Assembly: GCF_000159355.1 (NCBI RefSeq) | Contig: NZ_GG670120.1 | Coordinates: 574,353 to 638,352, forward strand | Length of the DNA: 64,000 nucleotides | Direction of reading: 5' to 3' | Origin: Lactobacillus johnsonii ATCC 33200 | Lineage (GTDB): Bacteria; Bacillota; Bacilli; Lactobacillales; Lactobacillaceae | In this document: positions 17,463 to 26,667 of the stretch, piece after piece | Layout: each line of letters starts with the position of its first letter | Position numbering within the stretch: position 1 is the first letter of the stretch | Position numbers and translations under genes: made by a program | Notes under the pieces: model-generated | The model's input: the letters and a program-made list of their open reading frames with translations, nothing else | Databases searched by the model: none | Told to the model about the DNA's origin: nothing

Positions 17463-18518
17463 CTACTCCATCATATTTAAAAACTGATCATAAATGCTGG
17501 CTGCATCAAAATTACCTGGTGAGCCTTCTGGATTAAAGGCAGTTGCTAAAACTTTATCTTCTTTGATATTGTAGCCTGCTAATAACTCCGACCTTAAATC
17601 AAAATATTTACGTGAAAGATTCAAAGATAAACTATCAGGTACTACTAATTGATCAATATTCATTGCAGTTTGCCAAATTCGATTATTAGTTTGTTCAATA
17701 ACTGGAAAATTGCTGCCATTATAGGCTGGAATTAAGTCCAAGAGTTCCAGGTTTAAATAATTACTAATTGCCAAAAAGCCTAAGCCAATTCCTAGAATAG
17801 GTAATTTTCCGTAAAACTTATCAAATACTGGTTTTAAAAATGGTGCAACTTCTTCTACTCTACTTGGTCCATTAGAAATAACAATTGCATCCGCTCGAAG
17901 ATTAATAATATCGTAAATTGATGCATTGTATGGTAAAACCACATTATTAATTTTCCGTAAAGAAAGGGAACGCAGTAATGAATGCTTTAAACCAAGATCA
18001 ATGACAGCTACAGTTTTTCCAATATTTGGGGCAGCATAAGGATGCGTTGTAGATATTTGTGCCGTTTTATTTTTTGGTAAAACTAGGGCCTTGATTTGAT
18101 CGAAAGCATGTGCATCATCTGTATCCATAATAGACGCTTTAATAACTCGCTTATTCTTCAATTTTTGAACTAGAGCGCGGATATCAACACCGTAGATTGC
18201 CGGAATTCTTTTCTCGTTTAGAAAATCATTTAAATCTTGAAAAGTTGGATTGGCAGAAATATGAAAAGCAATATCATTCGCAATTATGCCACGTACACTT
18301 GGATCAATCGATTCATAGTCGATTGCATTAATACCACTTCCACCAATCATTGGAGTAGTAAAAGCCAAAATTTTACCAAAATTAGCAGGGTCTGAAATTG
18401 CTTCCTGATATCCAAAATTGCTTGTTTGAATACCGAGCTCCCCTGTAGCAGTAATGGGAGCACCAAAACTGTGCCCCGAAAATGCAGTTCCGTCTTCAAG
18501 AATTAAATATCTTTTCAT
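17463..18518 (-). CDS. Carbamoyl-phosphate synthase small-subunit homologue without the glutaminase triad
   Basis: A 351-residue homologue of CarA with the normal two-domain length. The N-terminal subunit-interaction domain is recognisable (YLILEDGTAFSGHSFGAP, SNFGYQEAISDPANFGK, GVDIRALVQKLK). In the C-terminal class I amidotransferase domain the nucleophile elbow G-I-C-L-G-H reads G-I-G-L-G-F (243-248), so the catalytic Cys is Gly245. The catalytic His of H-P-E is Asn329 (FNPEGSPG); only Glu331 of the triad remains. The oxyanion-side N-G-P-G-D-P reads N-G-P-S-R-V. Glutamine hydrolysis is therefore not expected. ATG 18518 follows the rluD stop by three bases and the carB-like gene follows by three bases, so all three are translationally coupled. 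Both subunits have lost function together while staying open, which argues against simple decay. Confidence 0.85.
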   Translation of the reverse strand: MKRYLILEDGTAFSGHSFGAPITATGELGIQTSNFGYQEAISDPANFGKILAFTTPMIGGSGINAIDYESIDPSVRGIIANDIAFHISANPTFQDLNDFLNEKRIPAIYGVDIRALVQKLKNKRVIKASIMDTDDAHAFDQIKALVLPKNKTAQISTTHPYAAPNIGKTVAVIDLGLKHSLLRSLSLRKINNVVLPYNASIYDIINLRADAIVISNGPSRVEEVAPFLKPVFDKFYGKLPILGIGLGFLAISNYLNLELLDLIPAYNGSNFPVIEQTNNRIWQTAMNIDQLVVPDSLSLNLSRKYFDLRSELLAGYNIKEDKVLATAFNPEGSPGNFDAASIYDQFLNMME

Positions 18519-18521
18519 AAT

Positions 18522-19436
18522 CTATTGCTTCATTTCTTGTCGTAAATTCTCTAATTGTTTTTCAAAAATTGTTGGCAATGGTGCAGAAAATTCCAACCAT
18601 TCATTCGTAGAAGGTTGATAAAACCCCAAAGTCTTGGCATGCAAAAATTGTCCATGACCTGACAAGGTTTTCTTTGGGCCATATAAGGGATCGCCAGCTA
18701 ATGGATGACCGATGTACTTCATATGCACTCTAATTTGATGCGTTCTGCCTGTTTCCAGTACACATTTGACTAAACTATAATTTTTGAATTGCTCTAGTAC
18801 TGTAAAGTGTGTAACTGCAGCTTTTCCCTTTGGATTAACCGCCATTTGCTTTCTATTATTTGGATTTCTACCAATCGGAGCATTGATTACGCCATTTTTT
18901 ACTTCAAAGTTGCCATGAACAATTGCCAAATATTCTCTTTTATTTATTTTTTCTGCTAATTGCTTTTCTAAACTTTCACGTGCTCTATCATTTTTAGCTA
19001 TCATTAATAAACCAGAGGTATCTTTATCAATTCGATGCACAATCCCTGGACGAAACCCTTCAGGACTATCAGCTAAATCACGTGTATGATAAAGTAATCC
19101 ATTGACTAAGGTATGATCTGGATGGCCGGCTGAGGGATGAACAACTATTCCTTGAGGCTTATTAACCACAATCACATCTGAATCTTCATAAACAATATCA
19201 AGATGTAAGTTTTCAGCTTCTAATGATAATGGTTTAACAGGCGGAATAGTAACATCAATTACATCACCAGACTGTACTTTATAAGATACTTTTTCAGCTT
19301 TATTATTAACTAAAATATTTTTATCATTAACTAATTCCTTAATCTTAGTTCGACTTAAATCTGTAATTTTCTCAGCGATTACCTTATCTAAACGTCCTTT
19401 TTCTCCATCAATTACTAACTTATAATTTTTAGTCAT
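18522..19436 (-). CDS. rluD: Ribosomal large-subunit pseudouridine synthase, RluD family
   Basis: Converts uridines of 23S rRNA to pseudouridine. The 304-residue protein has an N-terminal S4 RNA-binding domain (RLDKVIAEKITDLSRTKIKELV, about residues 15-36) and the RluA/RluD catalytic domain. HRIDKDTSGLLMIAK (about 134-148) contains the catalytic Asp, and GRTHQIRVHMKYIGHPLAGDP (about 227-247) is the second family motif. lspA-rluD adjacency is conserved in Firmicutes, where the pyr operon often follows; here carA- and carB-like genes follow at once, without pyrR, pyrP, pyrB or pyrC. The exact uridine targets cannot be told; Bacillus YlyB is the likely counterpart. Confidence 0.92.
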   Translation of the reverse strand: MTKNYKLVIDGEKGRLDKVIAEKITDLSRTKIKELVNDKNILVNNKAEKVSYKVQSGDVIDVTIPPVKPLSLEAENLHLDIVYEDSDVIVVNKPQGIVVHPSAGHPDHTLVNGLLYHTRDLADSPEGFRPGIVHRIDKDTSGLLMIAKNDRARESLEKQLAEKINKREYLAIVHGNFEVKNGVINAPIGRNPNNRKQMAVNPKGKAAVTHFTVLEQFKNYSLVKCVLETGRTHQIRVHMKYIGHPLAGDPLYGPKKTLSGHGQFLHAKTLGFYQPSTNEWLEFSAPLPTIFEKQLENLRQEMKQ

Positions 19437-19450
19437 TTACTCTTCGTCCT

Positions 19451-19915
19451 TTAGTCTTTTTCGCTTATAAATATTAGATAGATAAAAACTAAGATAATTC
19501 CAACTGTAATTGCGCTGTCCGCAATATTAAAGATATTAAATTGAATAAAATCTAGTTGCAGCATATCAATTACATATTTTAGATGCAAACGATCAATAAA
19601 GTTACCAATGATTCCACCTAAAACTAAGGCTAATCCTGTATCAAAAAGGCCATTTTTATATTTGGGATTAAAAAGATAGTAAATTACAACTGCAATAGCG
19701 GCAATACTGATTAAATAAAATAAAATCATTTGTCCACTGAAGATATTCCAAGCTGCTCCATCGTTTTGTAAATATGTAAATGAAAGGACACCAGGAATAA
19801 TAGTCTTTTCATCACCAATTTTAAAATTAGTAACTATATAATTCTTTAATAATTGATCTGCAATAATTACTAATAAAGAAATTATTAGATATAAGGCTTG
19901 TTTAGCTTTACTCAT
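19451..19915 (-). CDS. lspA: Lipoprotein signal peptidase (signal peptidase II)
   Basis: A membrane aspartic protease that removes signal peptides from prolipoproteins. The 154-residue protein has four hydrophobic helices and the family motifs: LLVIIADQLLKNYIV (about 15-29), FTYLQNDGAAWNIFS (about 47-61), LVLGGIIGNFIDRL (about 97-110, first catalytic Asp) and FNIFNIADSAITVG (about 127-140, second catalytic Asp). Its ATG overlaps the fhs stop by one base (TAATG), so it is translationally coupled to fhs. rluD follows after 14 bases. Confidence 0.95.
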   Translation of the reverse strand: MSKAKQALYLIISLLVIIADQLLKNYIVTNFKIGDEKTIIPGVLSFTYLQNDGAAWNIFSGQMILFYLISIAAIAVVIYYLFNPKYKNGLFDTGLALVLGGIIGNFIDRLHLKYVIDMLQLDFIQFNIFNIADSAITVGIILVFIYLIFISEKD

Positions 19916-21594
19916 TAGAATAATCCTGAAATCTTTCCGTTATTATCTACATCAATATCTAAGGCAGCTGGATGTTTTGGCAATCCTGGCATATCTAAAA
20001 TAGATCCCGTAGCTACCACAATAAAACCTGCTCCATTTTTAAGAGCTAAATTCTTAACATGAAGTGTAAAATCTTCTGGAGCTCCTAATATACTCTTTTT
20101 ATCAGTAAAGCTATACTGTGTTTTAGCCATAATTACTGGTAAGTTTTCTTTACCCATTTTCTTAATTTCTGCTAATTGATCCTTAGCGTTATCAGAATAT
20201 TCAATATCCTTGGCATGATAAATATTATGAGCAATTTTACCAATTTTTTCTTCTACAGAGTCAATAGGTTCATATACTGAGGTAAAGTCACTAGCTTTAT
20301 TAGTTAACTCAACCACTTTTTCTGCGGCCTTAATTCCGCCCTTTGATCCTTCATCATGGTAAGAGACTACTTCACATTCAAAACCACCAGCTTTAACAAG
20401 TTCTTTCAATCTTGATAGTTCTTGTTCAGTATCACTAGCAAATTTATTTATTAGTACAATTACAGGTACACCATAATGAGCCATGTTTTCCATATGGCGC
20501 TTTAAGTTCTCAAAACCTTTTTCTAAAGCTGGAATATTTTCTTCATCTAAGTGATCAGTTGTCTCTTCTGCTTGATACTTCAATGCTCTTACGGTTGCAA
20601 CTACTACTACAGCGTCAGGACGTTTATCTAAATGGTTAGAAACAAAATCCATAAACTTTTGGCCACCGAGGTCTGCTCCAAAACCAGCTTCAGTCAAAAC
20701 ATAGTCGCTTAAGTGTAAAGCAGTATTAGTAGCAATTACTGAATTAGCACCATGAGCAATGTTAGCAAATGGACCGCCGTGAACAATTGCTGGGGTATGT
20801 TCAAGTGTTTGAACTAAGTTAGGCTTTAATGCGGTTGATAAAAGCGCAGCAATTGCTCCCTCAAACCCTAAGTCTTTAACATAAATAGGTTCATCTTTCA
20901 CAGAAAAGCCAACTAGCATATTTCCAATGCGCTTTTTCAAGTCATCAATATCAGTTGCTAAACATAAAATAGCCATTAATTCATTAGCTACAGTAATTGC
21001 AAAGCTAGCTTCATGTTCTATTCCATTAAAACGTGAACCTTGTCCGATAGTGATTTTTCTTAAAGTACGATCATTAACGTCAATTCCACGTTTTAATAAG
21101 ATACGATTAGGATCTAGTTCTAGACTATTATCTTGATAAATATAGTTATCAACTAAAGCAGCCAAAGTATCAATTGCACTAGTTAATGCGTGCATATCAC
21201 CAGTAAAGTGTAAATTAATATCTTCCATTGGGATGATCTGTGCATATCCACCACCAGTTGCACCACCTTTTAATCCAAAAACAGGACCCATTGAGGGTTC
21301 TCTTAATGCAATTAAAGTATTTTTGTGAAGTTGGTTGCTGATTGCATCCCCTAAACCAATGGTAATAGTAGATTTTCCTTCACCAGCCGGTGTAGGGCTA
21401 ATTGAAGTAACAAGAATTAACTTACCCAGTTCTTTACTTTGTTTAATTCTGTTAATTCCCTTCCAGCTAATCTTAGCCTTATCATTACCATAAAGTTCAA
21501 TTTCATCTGGTTGAAGATCAACTTTTTTTGCAATTTCTGTAATAGGTAATTCTTTAATTTCTTGTGCGATTTCAATATCTGACTTCAAATTCAT
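19915..21594 (-). CDS. fhs: Formate-tetrahydrofolate ligase
   Basis: Makes 10-formyl-tetrahydrofolate from formate, ATP and tetrahydrofolate, feeding purine synthesis and formyl-Met-tRNA. The 559-residue length is standard. The P-loop TPAGEGKST (about residues 69-77) is followed by [21 protein letters not shown] (split motif, about 99-119) and [10 protein letters not shown] (about 128-137). [14 protein letters not shown] (about 271-284) and [13 protein letters not shown] are further family marks. It overlaps the upstream small gene by ATGA and lspA by TAATG, so it is inside a tight operon. folD, the other one-carbon gene of the window, is at 54 kb. Confidence 0.96.
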   Translation of the reverse strand: MNLKSDIEIAQEIKELPITEIAKKVDLQPDEIELYGNDKAKISWKGINRIKQSKELGKLILVTSISPTPAGEGKSTITIGLGDAISNQLHKNTLIALREPSMGPVFGLKGGATGGGYAQIIPMEDINLHFTGDMHALTSAIDTLAALVDNYIYQDNSLELDPNRILLKRGIDVNDRTLRKITIGQGSRFNGIEHEASFAITVANELMAILCLATDIDDLKKRIGNMLVGFSVKDEPIYVKDLGFEGAIAALLSTALKPNLVQTLEHTPAIVHGGPFANIAHGANSVIATNTALHLSDYVLTEAGFGADLGGQKFMDFVSNHLDKRPDAVVVVATVRALKYQAEETTDHLDEENIPALEKGFENLKRHMENMAHYGVPVIVLINKFASDTEQELSRLKELVKAGGFECEVVSYHDEGSKGGIKAAEKVVELTNKASDFTSVYEPIDSVEEKIGKIAHNIYHAKDIEYSDNAKDQLAEIKKMGKENLPVIMAKTQYSFTDKKSILGAPEDFTLHVKNLALKNGAGFIVVATGSILDMPGLPKHPAALDIDVDNNGKISGLF

Positions 21595-21935
21595 TTCTTC
21601 TTTCTTTTAAGTGCTAAAAGCAAGTAAGTATTAATCTTACTCTTTGCTTCATATACAACAAATGCCTTCCATTGCCACTTAATCTTTAAATTTTGAAGCT
21701 GAAGTTTCTGACGATATGGTAGTTTTAGCCAGTAAACACTTGCTTCTTTCTGAAAATAAGAATTAAACCAGGTATAAATAACTATAACCACAAAAATAGC
21801 TCCTAAGCTAAGTGCAGGATAGCTAATTGCTTTATTGCTTTCATACCCGACAATAAAGGCTACAAAAATTAGTGCTAGGAGCCAGGAGTAATAAATTACA
21901 CCAGCAGCGCCTAAAAAAATAAAATGTTTTTTCAT
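21591..21935 (-). CDS. Small membrane protein, first gene of the fhs-lspA-rluD-car unit
   Basis: A 114-residue protein with two hydrophobic helices (about residues 6-30 and 38-58) and a basic C-terminal half ([19 protein letters not shown] and a final RKKK), so it probably sits in the membrane with a cytoplasmic basic tail. I do not recognise it firmly; similarity in layout to the lactobacillus EbsA-like membrane proteins is only a possibility. Its stop overlaps the fhs start (ATGA), implying coupled translation. No strong Shine-Dalgarno is seen before ATG 21935; AGGGTG is about 18 nt upstream. Confidence 0.65.
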   Translation of the reverse strand: MKKHFIFLGAAGVIYYSWLLALIFVAFIVGYESNKAISYPALSLGAIFVVIVIYTWFNSYFQKEASVYWLKLPYRQKLQLQNLKIKWQWKAFVVYEAKSKINTYLLLALKRKKK

Positions 21936-22007
21936 AATTTAGAATTTAGGTCACACCCTATTTGTTAATTACTTCTATTGTAACAAAAATCAAGCAGATT
22001 TACGTTT

Positions 22008-22036
22008 TTGTTTAAAATAGCGTTCTAGACTATAAT
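22008..22036 (+). promoter_or_regulatory. Promoter of the broken degV gene
   Basis: TTGTTT (22008-22013) and TATAAT (22031-22036) are separated by 17 bp. GGAGGAAA follows at 22052-22059, so the expression signals are intact although the start codon frame is not. Confidence 0.6.
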
Positions 22037-22067
22037 ATTAAACAAGAATATGGAGGAAAATAACAAC

Positions 22068-22978
22068 ATGTAACTGACAGTTCATCTTATTTAACTAAAG
22101 AGCAATGCGAGAAATATGGAATTGATGTCTTACCAATTCCAATTATCTGGGATAATAAAGAATATCTGGATTTAATTGATATTGGTTTCCATGAATTCTA
22201 TGAAAAGCTAAGCACTTCCTCTACTCTTCCCACTACCTCTCAACCCTCAACTGGAACCGTAAAAAAATATATTGATAAATATATTGATGAAGGTTATACC
22301 GATCTAATTATCATTACTCTTTCAAGCGGTATTTCTAGCTTTTACAATAATGTTTTAAGTGTAGCTGATGAAGAAAGCAGAATTAATATTCATCCCTTTG
22401 ATTGTAAAATAACCTGTGCAGGAGAAGCTAATGCTGCAATATTAGCTGGTCGACTAGTCAAGGCCGGGGCTGACATTGATTTAATCATGCATGACTTAAA
22501 GGATTTAAGAAACACTACCGATGTTAGATTTATGGTAGACAATCTTAATCATTTAAAAAGAACAGGCCGCTTATCAAATGCCGCTAGTTTCGTAGGTTCT
22601 ATTTTAAAGATCAAGCCAATCTTATCTATGGACGTTCAAAATGAGGGTAAAATTTCAGCGATTGCCAAAGAGAGACATTATAAGCGTGCCTATAATCATA
22701 TTAAAAAAGACTTTGATAGTTTAACTTCTGATATGCCCTATCCAATTCAGTTGACAATTTTTCATGCTGATGATGAAGAAAGAAAAAATGAATGGGTTAG
22801 TGATTATAAAAGTAGTTTTCCTAAGGTCAAAATTTATCAAAGTATTATCGGACCAGTAGTTGGTGTTCATGTAGGGCAACATACTATGGCTATGATTTGG
22901 GGCAGAGATTTAGATTCTTATTTCGATAAAAATGGCAAGCCGATTAAGGATATTAAGTCAAAAGTTGTTGAAGATTGA
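22068..22978 (+). pseudogene. DegV-family gene with a destroyed translation start
   Basis: From 22070 one frame runs open to TGA 22976-22978 and encodes about 302 residues of a DegV protein: VTDSSSYLTKEQ, TTSQPSTGTVKKYI, TLSSGISSFYNN, DNLNHLKRTGRLSNAASFVG. The only well-placed start, ATG 22068 (16 nt after the start of GGAGGAAA), is in another frame and is followed at once by TAA (ATGTAACTGACAG). A normal DegV would read M-K-x-A-V-T-D-S, so a few codons seem to have been deleted between ATG and GTAACTGAC. The first in-frame ATG is 22487, which would give only a 163-residue fragment without the lipid-pocket N-domain. Promoter, RBS and terminator are intact, so the loss looks recent. Confidence 0.8.
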
Positions 22979-22999
22979 TACTATTTAACTAATATAATT

Positions 23000-23038
23000 A
23001 AGAGAAGCAAGAATTTTATTAAATTTGCTTCTCTTTTT
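23000..23038 (+). terminator. Terminator of the degV pseudogene
   Basis: AAGAGAAGCAA pairs exactly with TTGCTTCTCTT around a 14-nt loop and is followed by TTTTT. Confidence 0.85.
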
Positions 23039-23064
23039 AATTTATAACCTTAAGGGTGCTAATT

Positions 23065-24192
23065 ATGAAAAAATATAAATATTCTAGTTACGAGATTGCA
23101 GATATTGGTGACTATTTAAAAGTTTTTGCTTGTACAGCGGTCATGTTACAACCAATTATGAGCATTATTATTAATATGCACCAGTCTCAGCAAACGCAAG
23201 TTGATTTTGGTATTCTTTATAATCTAGTTAAATATACTGCTCCGGCCTTTATTTTTGGTATTTTATACACGACTATTAGGACTAGTGACTTAAACGGTCA
23301 TTTCTCTTACTTCAAGCATCTACAAAAGAATTGGTCCAATCTCTTTGTACCAACGATTTGGTGGACCTTAATTTATTTATTAGGGATGCCATGGCTTCAG
23401 CAAGGTAATAAGTTTAATAGCTTTGGTACTTTTTGCTGGCAATTTATTAATGGTAATGCAGCCCCTCACTTATGGTATAACACGATGATGCTACAGTTTA
23501 TTATCCTAATGCCGTTTTTTTGGTCAATTAGTCGCTATGTAAGAAATAATATTAAACGTGCTTTTGCAGTGGCAATTGTTACTTTAATTCTTTACTTAGC
23601 CTGGTTAGCATTTTACGACTATTATGTTTTTCATGGTGTTCATCAAAATGACTGGTATTTATTAGATCGAGTATTTATCTCTTTTTTTATTTATGCTGTT
23701 TTTGGTGTTTTAGCCTGGCAATTTAGATCGTACTTTAATGAATTTATAACTAAGTTTTGGTGGTTAATTGTAGTAATCTTTATTCTTTGCTTCATCTGGA
23801 CTAATTATGAATTAAGTCAATTCGGTTATCCTCTTAATTTCTATAATGCGCTTTACTATAAACCATCAATGACGTTTTACTGTTTGGCAGTAATTTGCTT
23901 AATTGCTGCTTTCTGTTTATATCAAGTTCGTAAAAGACAAATAAATAGCTTGAGAATATTCCATTTTTTAGCTATTTATGCTTATAGAGCCTATCTTGCT
24001 AATGTCTTTTGGAATCAGTCAGTCTGGCGAGGATTAAATATGCAATATCATGCAAAGTTCCATCCATTTTTAACCTTATTTGGTTGCTGGTTATTAACCT
24101 GGATCCTATCATTTTCATCTGCATATCTTTTACATATGTGGTGGACAAAAGTAAAGAAAATGATAGCTAGAAATACCCACCTATATATCTAA
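23065..24192 (+). CDS. Acyltransferase-3-like integral membrane protein
   Basis: A 375-residue polytopic membrane protein with about ten hydrophobic segments, in the style of acyltransferase family 3, which transfers acetyl or other acyl groups to surface polysaccharides. Supporting segments are IGDYLKVFACTAVMLQPI near the N-terminus (the usual family position of the conserved His is not evident), WSNLFVPTIWWTLIY (about 88-102) and APHLWYNTMMLQFIILMPFF (about 132-151, matching the family H-L-W-Y-x-x-x-L-Q motif). ATG 23065 is preferred to GTG 23056 because AAGGG lies 8 nt before it. Substrate is unknown. Confidence 0.75.
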   Translation: MKKYKYSSYEIADIGDYLKVFACTAVMLQPIMSIIINMHQSQQTQVDFGILYNLVKYTAPAFIFGILYTTIRTSDLNGHFSYFKHLQKNWSNLFVPTIWWTLIYLLGMPWLQQGNKFNSFGTFCWQFINGNAAPHLWYNTMMLQFIILMPFFWSISRYVRNNIKRAFAVAIVTLILYLAWLAFYDYYVFHGVHQNDWYLLDRVFISFFIYAVFGVLAWQFRSYFNEFITKFWWLIVVIFILCFIWTNYELSQFGYPLNFYNALYYKPSMTFYCLAVICLIAAFCLYQVRKRQINSLRIFHFLAIYAYRAYLANVFWNQSVWRGLNMQYHAKFHPFLTLFGCWLLTWILSFSSAYLLHMWWTKVKKMIARNTHLYI

Positions 24193-24237
24193 AAAAACTC
24201 TGAAAATTGCCACTAGGAGCAGTTATCAGAGTTTTTT
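24192..24237. terminator. Bidirectional terminator between converging genes
   Basis: AAAAAACTCTGA pairs exactly with TCAGAGTTTTTT around a 22-nt loop; A and T runs flank it on both strands. Confidence 0.8.
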
Positions 24238-24241
24238 ATCT

Positions 24242-25474
24242 TTAGTATTTAATTTTTACATGTAAGTTATCATGATTTGACATATCGTATAACGTTTGTA
24301 AATACAATTCATAATGTGGGTTGTCCGCAATTAAACGTTGATAAATTGGTGACTTTTTAAGTTTTTGCAATTCTTCACTTTCAATATGATTCTTTCCAGT
24401 AAAAAAATGATAATTCATTTCGCCGAAAAGACGTCCCATTTTTCTGACAGTATCTAGATCATCATGATTTTGATAAAGATCTTTCTGCATTAATTCTGCC
24501 GAAATAGTTCCTAGTTGAATATTTTTTAAATAATCATGAAAGTGAGTTAAAGTCCAGTTTTGTTTTTCTTTGTCAGTTAAATAGTCCTTCATCTTAAAAT
24601 GATAACAAGTATAACTAACTTCTTTCGGCGAAACCTTAACTACCCCATAGCCTTGATCATTGGAGCAAAAACTAGCAGTTACAACTTCGGTAGCTGGACA
24701 AGGATCTTGCGGCAACATAATATTCTGAGCATGAATATGACCAGAGAAAACTAATTTCACATTATATTGAGCTAATAACTTACGCAGTTCACGATAATCA
24801 TCAACAACATATCCTTTGTTTACAGCTGGATTATGGGCATAGAGGTTATGATGCATACAAAAAATCACTTGAAGATTATTCTCACTAGCATATTGAAGTT
24901 GTGCCTTAATCCAGCGTCGTTGTTCTCTTCCTAAAAAGCCAGCTGTCGCAGGGGCAGTAGTAGATTCTTCTTTACCGTAGTCATTAGAATCAGCTAAAAT
25001 CAACAAATAATTCGGATTAAGCTGAACACTATAAGCTAAAGATTTATCATCGACACTAACTGCATTTTTATAGGATGTTTTAAAAATATTACGCCACATT
25101 CTAGGACTAATTTGACCAGCGTAGTATTGTTTCTTTCCGCGGAATTCTCTGGCCCAGCCATCATAAATATCATGATTTCCAGGAAGAACTAAAAGCTGTG
25201 TTTCTTCTAAAGGTTTAAAAATCTCAGCGAATTTTTCTGCTGACACTCTCTCACCATTAAAAGTTACATCCCCCGTAACAATGATTGCAGCCGGTTTCTT
25301 TTTTTGCGCCATTCTTACAAATGCGCTTAAAGCAGTTTCTTGATAGTATAGATCTTTACCCTGACTAGTTTTTTGCATCTGTGAAAAAGCCTGTCCATGA
25401 TCATGTAAGCTATCTGCAATTAAATGAGTATCACTAATAACCCAAAAACTAGTCTTCTTATCTTGCGTTAACAT
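24242..25474 (-). CDS. Calcineurin-like metallophosphoesterase
   Basis: A 410-residue two-metal phosphoesterase. Motifs in order: FWVISDTHLIAD (D-x-H, about residues 11-22), VTGDVTFNGE (G-D, about 62-71), VLPGNHDIYDG (G-N-H-D, about 95-105), FCMHHN (about 206-211) and VFSGHIHAQN (G-H-x-H, about 242-251). The C-terminal 120 residues form an extra helical domain with Lys/Glu and Tyr content, as in several lactobacillus paralogues. No signal peptide is seen. It begins five bases after the upstream methyltransferase stop, so the two are cotranscribed. The substrate (cyclic nucleotide, phosphoprotein or lipid head group) cannot be told. Confidence 0.85.
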   Translation of the reverse strand: MLTQDKKTSFWVISDTHLIADSLHDHGQAFSQMQKTSQGKDLYYQETALSAFVRMAQKKKPAAIIVTGDVTFNGERVSAEKFAEIFKPLEETQLLVLPGNHDIYDGWAREFRGKKQYYAGQISPRMWRNIFKTSYKNAVSVDDKSLAYSVQLNPNYLLILADSNDYGKEESTTAPATAGFLGREQRRWIKAQLQYASENNLQVIFCMHHNLYAHNPAVNKGYVVDDYRELRKLLAQYNVKLVFSGHIHAQNIMLPQDPCPATEVVTASFCSNDQGYGVVKVSPKEVSYTCYHFKMKDYLTDKEKQNWTLTHFHDYLKNIQLGTISAELMQKDLYQNHDDLDTVRKMGRLFGEMNYHFFTGKNHIESEELQKLKKSPIYQRLIADNPHYELYLQTLYDMSNHDNLHVKIKY

Positions 25475-25479
25475 AATTG

Positions 25480-26604
25480 TTATCTCTTATTAGCCCAATA
25501 TTGATAATAGTCGGTTCGTAAATTACCATTATAGAATTTTCTCTTCTTAGTGGCCTTTGCACCAAAGTATTTTTCAAATTGAGGATCAGATGTAAGGTAG
25601 TACTGACTAAAAGAAGTAAGAGGACGCAATGTTTGTCCCATTTCTTCATAGATCTTTTCAGCTGCTTCTCGATCCTTAAGCCGTTTACCATAAGGAGGAT
25701 TTGCAACAATAACTCCATTTTCTAAATCAGTTGAAAAGTCTTTTACAGCGACTTGCTTAAATTTTATATCTTGCAGTACTCCTGCATTATGAGCATTCAC
25801 TTTAGCAATTTCTAAAATTGATTGATCAATATCGCTCGCTAAGATTGTAGCATGCTCCTTTTTTTCTTGTGCTTTAGCTTCTTCTACTAATTCGGGATGT
25901 AATTTCTTATCAAACCAATCAAAATTATCAAATGCAAATTTTCTCCAAATACCGGGAGCTACATTCTTTGCCCTAAGGGCAGCTTCAATTGCAATTGTTC
26001 CTGATCCAGTCATAGGGTCAATAAAGGGATGAGAACCATCAAAAGGAGTTAGTTCAATTAAACCTGCTGCAAAATTTTCTTTTAAAGGAGCTCCACCATG
26101 CTCGACACGATAGCCACGTTTAAATAAACTTTGACCAGTAGTATCTAAGCTTAAACGTGCAGTGTCTTTGTGGAGATGGATGTCTAGCGGATACTCGGCT
26201 CCGCTTTCTGGTAAAAATCCACGTCTTCGATATTGATCGGTCAACTTATCTACAATAGCCTTTTTTACAATTGATTGAACATCAGGTTCAGAATGTAACT
26301 TACTACGGACGCTTCTTCCCTTTACAGGAAATTGAGCATCTACCGGTAATAATTCTGCCCAATCATAGCTATAAACTTCATCATATAATTGGTCAAAACT
26401 GGTGGCCTTAAATTCTTTTAGTAAGATCTTTACGCGGTCAGCACTTCTAAGCCATAGATTAGTTCTTACAATGTCTTTTTGGGTTCCTTTAAAAAATACA
26501 CGGCCATTTTCAGTTGTTGTTTCATAACCTAAATTGTTTAATTCTTTTGCAACTACACTTTCAAATCCAGCGCCCATTGTTGCATATAATTTATATTCTT
26601 TCAT
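25480..26604 (-). CDS. ypsC: 23S rRNA N2-guanine methyltransferase, RlmL/YpsC family
   Basis: A class I SAM-dependent RNA methyltransferase of 374 residues. The N-terminal THUMP domain (about 45-155, including NLWLRSADRVKILL) binds RNA. The catalytic domain has the SAM motif FIDPMTGSGTIAIEAAL (about 190-206), ASDIDQSI (motif II) and the catalytic NPPYGKRL (about 307-314). The gene follows rnpB and gpsB, the same order as Bacillus ypsB-rnpB-ypsC, which supports orthology to YpsC. The name rlmL is used for the E. coli homologue, which is a fusion and longer. Confidence 0.9.
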   Translation of the reverse strand: MKEYKLYATMGAGFESVVAKELNNLGYETTTENGRVFFKGTQKDIVRTNLWLRSADRVKILLKEFKATSFDQLYDEVYSYDWAELLPVDAQFPVKGRSVRSKLHSEPDVQSIVKKAIVDKLTDQYRRRGFLPESGAEYPLDIHLHKDTARLSLDTTGQSLFKRGYRVEHGGAPLKENFAAGLIELTPFDGSHPFIDPMTGSGTIAIEAALRAKNVAPGIWRKFAFDNFDWFDKKLHPELVEEAKAQEKKEHATILASDIDQSILEIAKVNAHNAGVLQDIKFKQVAVKDFSTDLENGVIVANPPYGKRLKDREAAEKIYEEMGQTLRPLTSFSQYYLTSDPQFEKYFGAKATKKRKFYNGNLRTDYYQYWANKR

Positions 26605-26637
26605 TTTATATTTTCTCTATCTATATAAATTTTTCTA

Positions 26638-26665
26638 TAAAAAAAGGCTGAGCCAAAGCTCAACC
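26638..26665 (-). terminator. Terminator of rnpB
   Basis: On the minus strand GGTTGAGC pairs with GCTCAGCC (one G-U) around TTTG and is followed by TTTTTTT. Confidence 0.9.
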
Positions 26666-26667
26666 CT

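Noticed and set aside
14295-18518. Plain annotation as functional carAB (carbamoyl-phosphate synthase)
   Set aside because: Overall homology and length support the family, but the glutaminase Cys/His and the ATP-grasp metal and loop residues are absent, so an enzyme call would be misleading.
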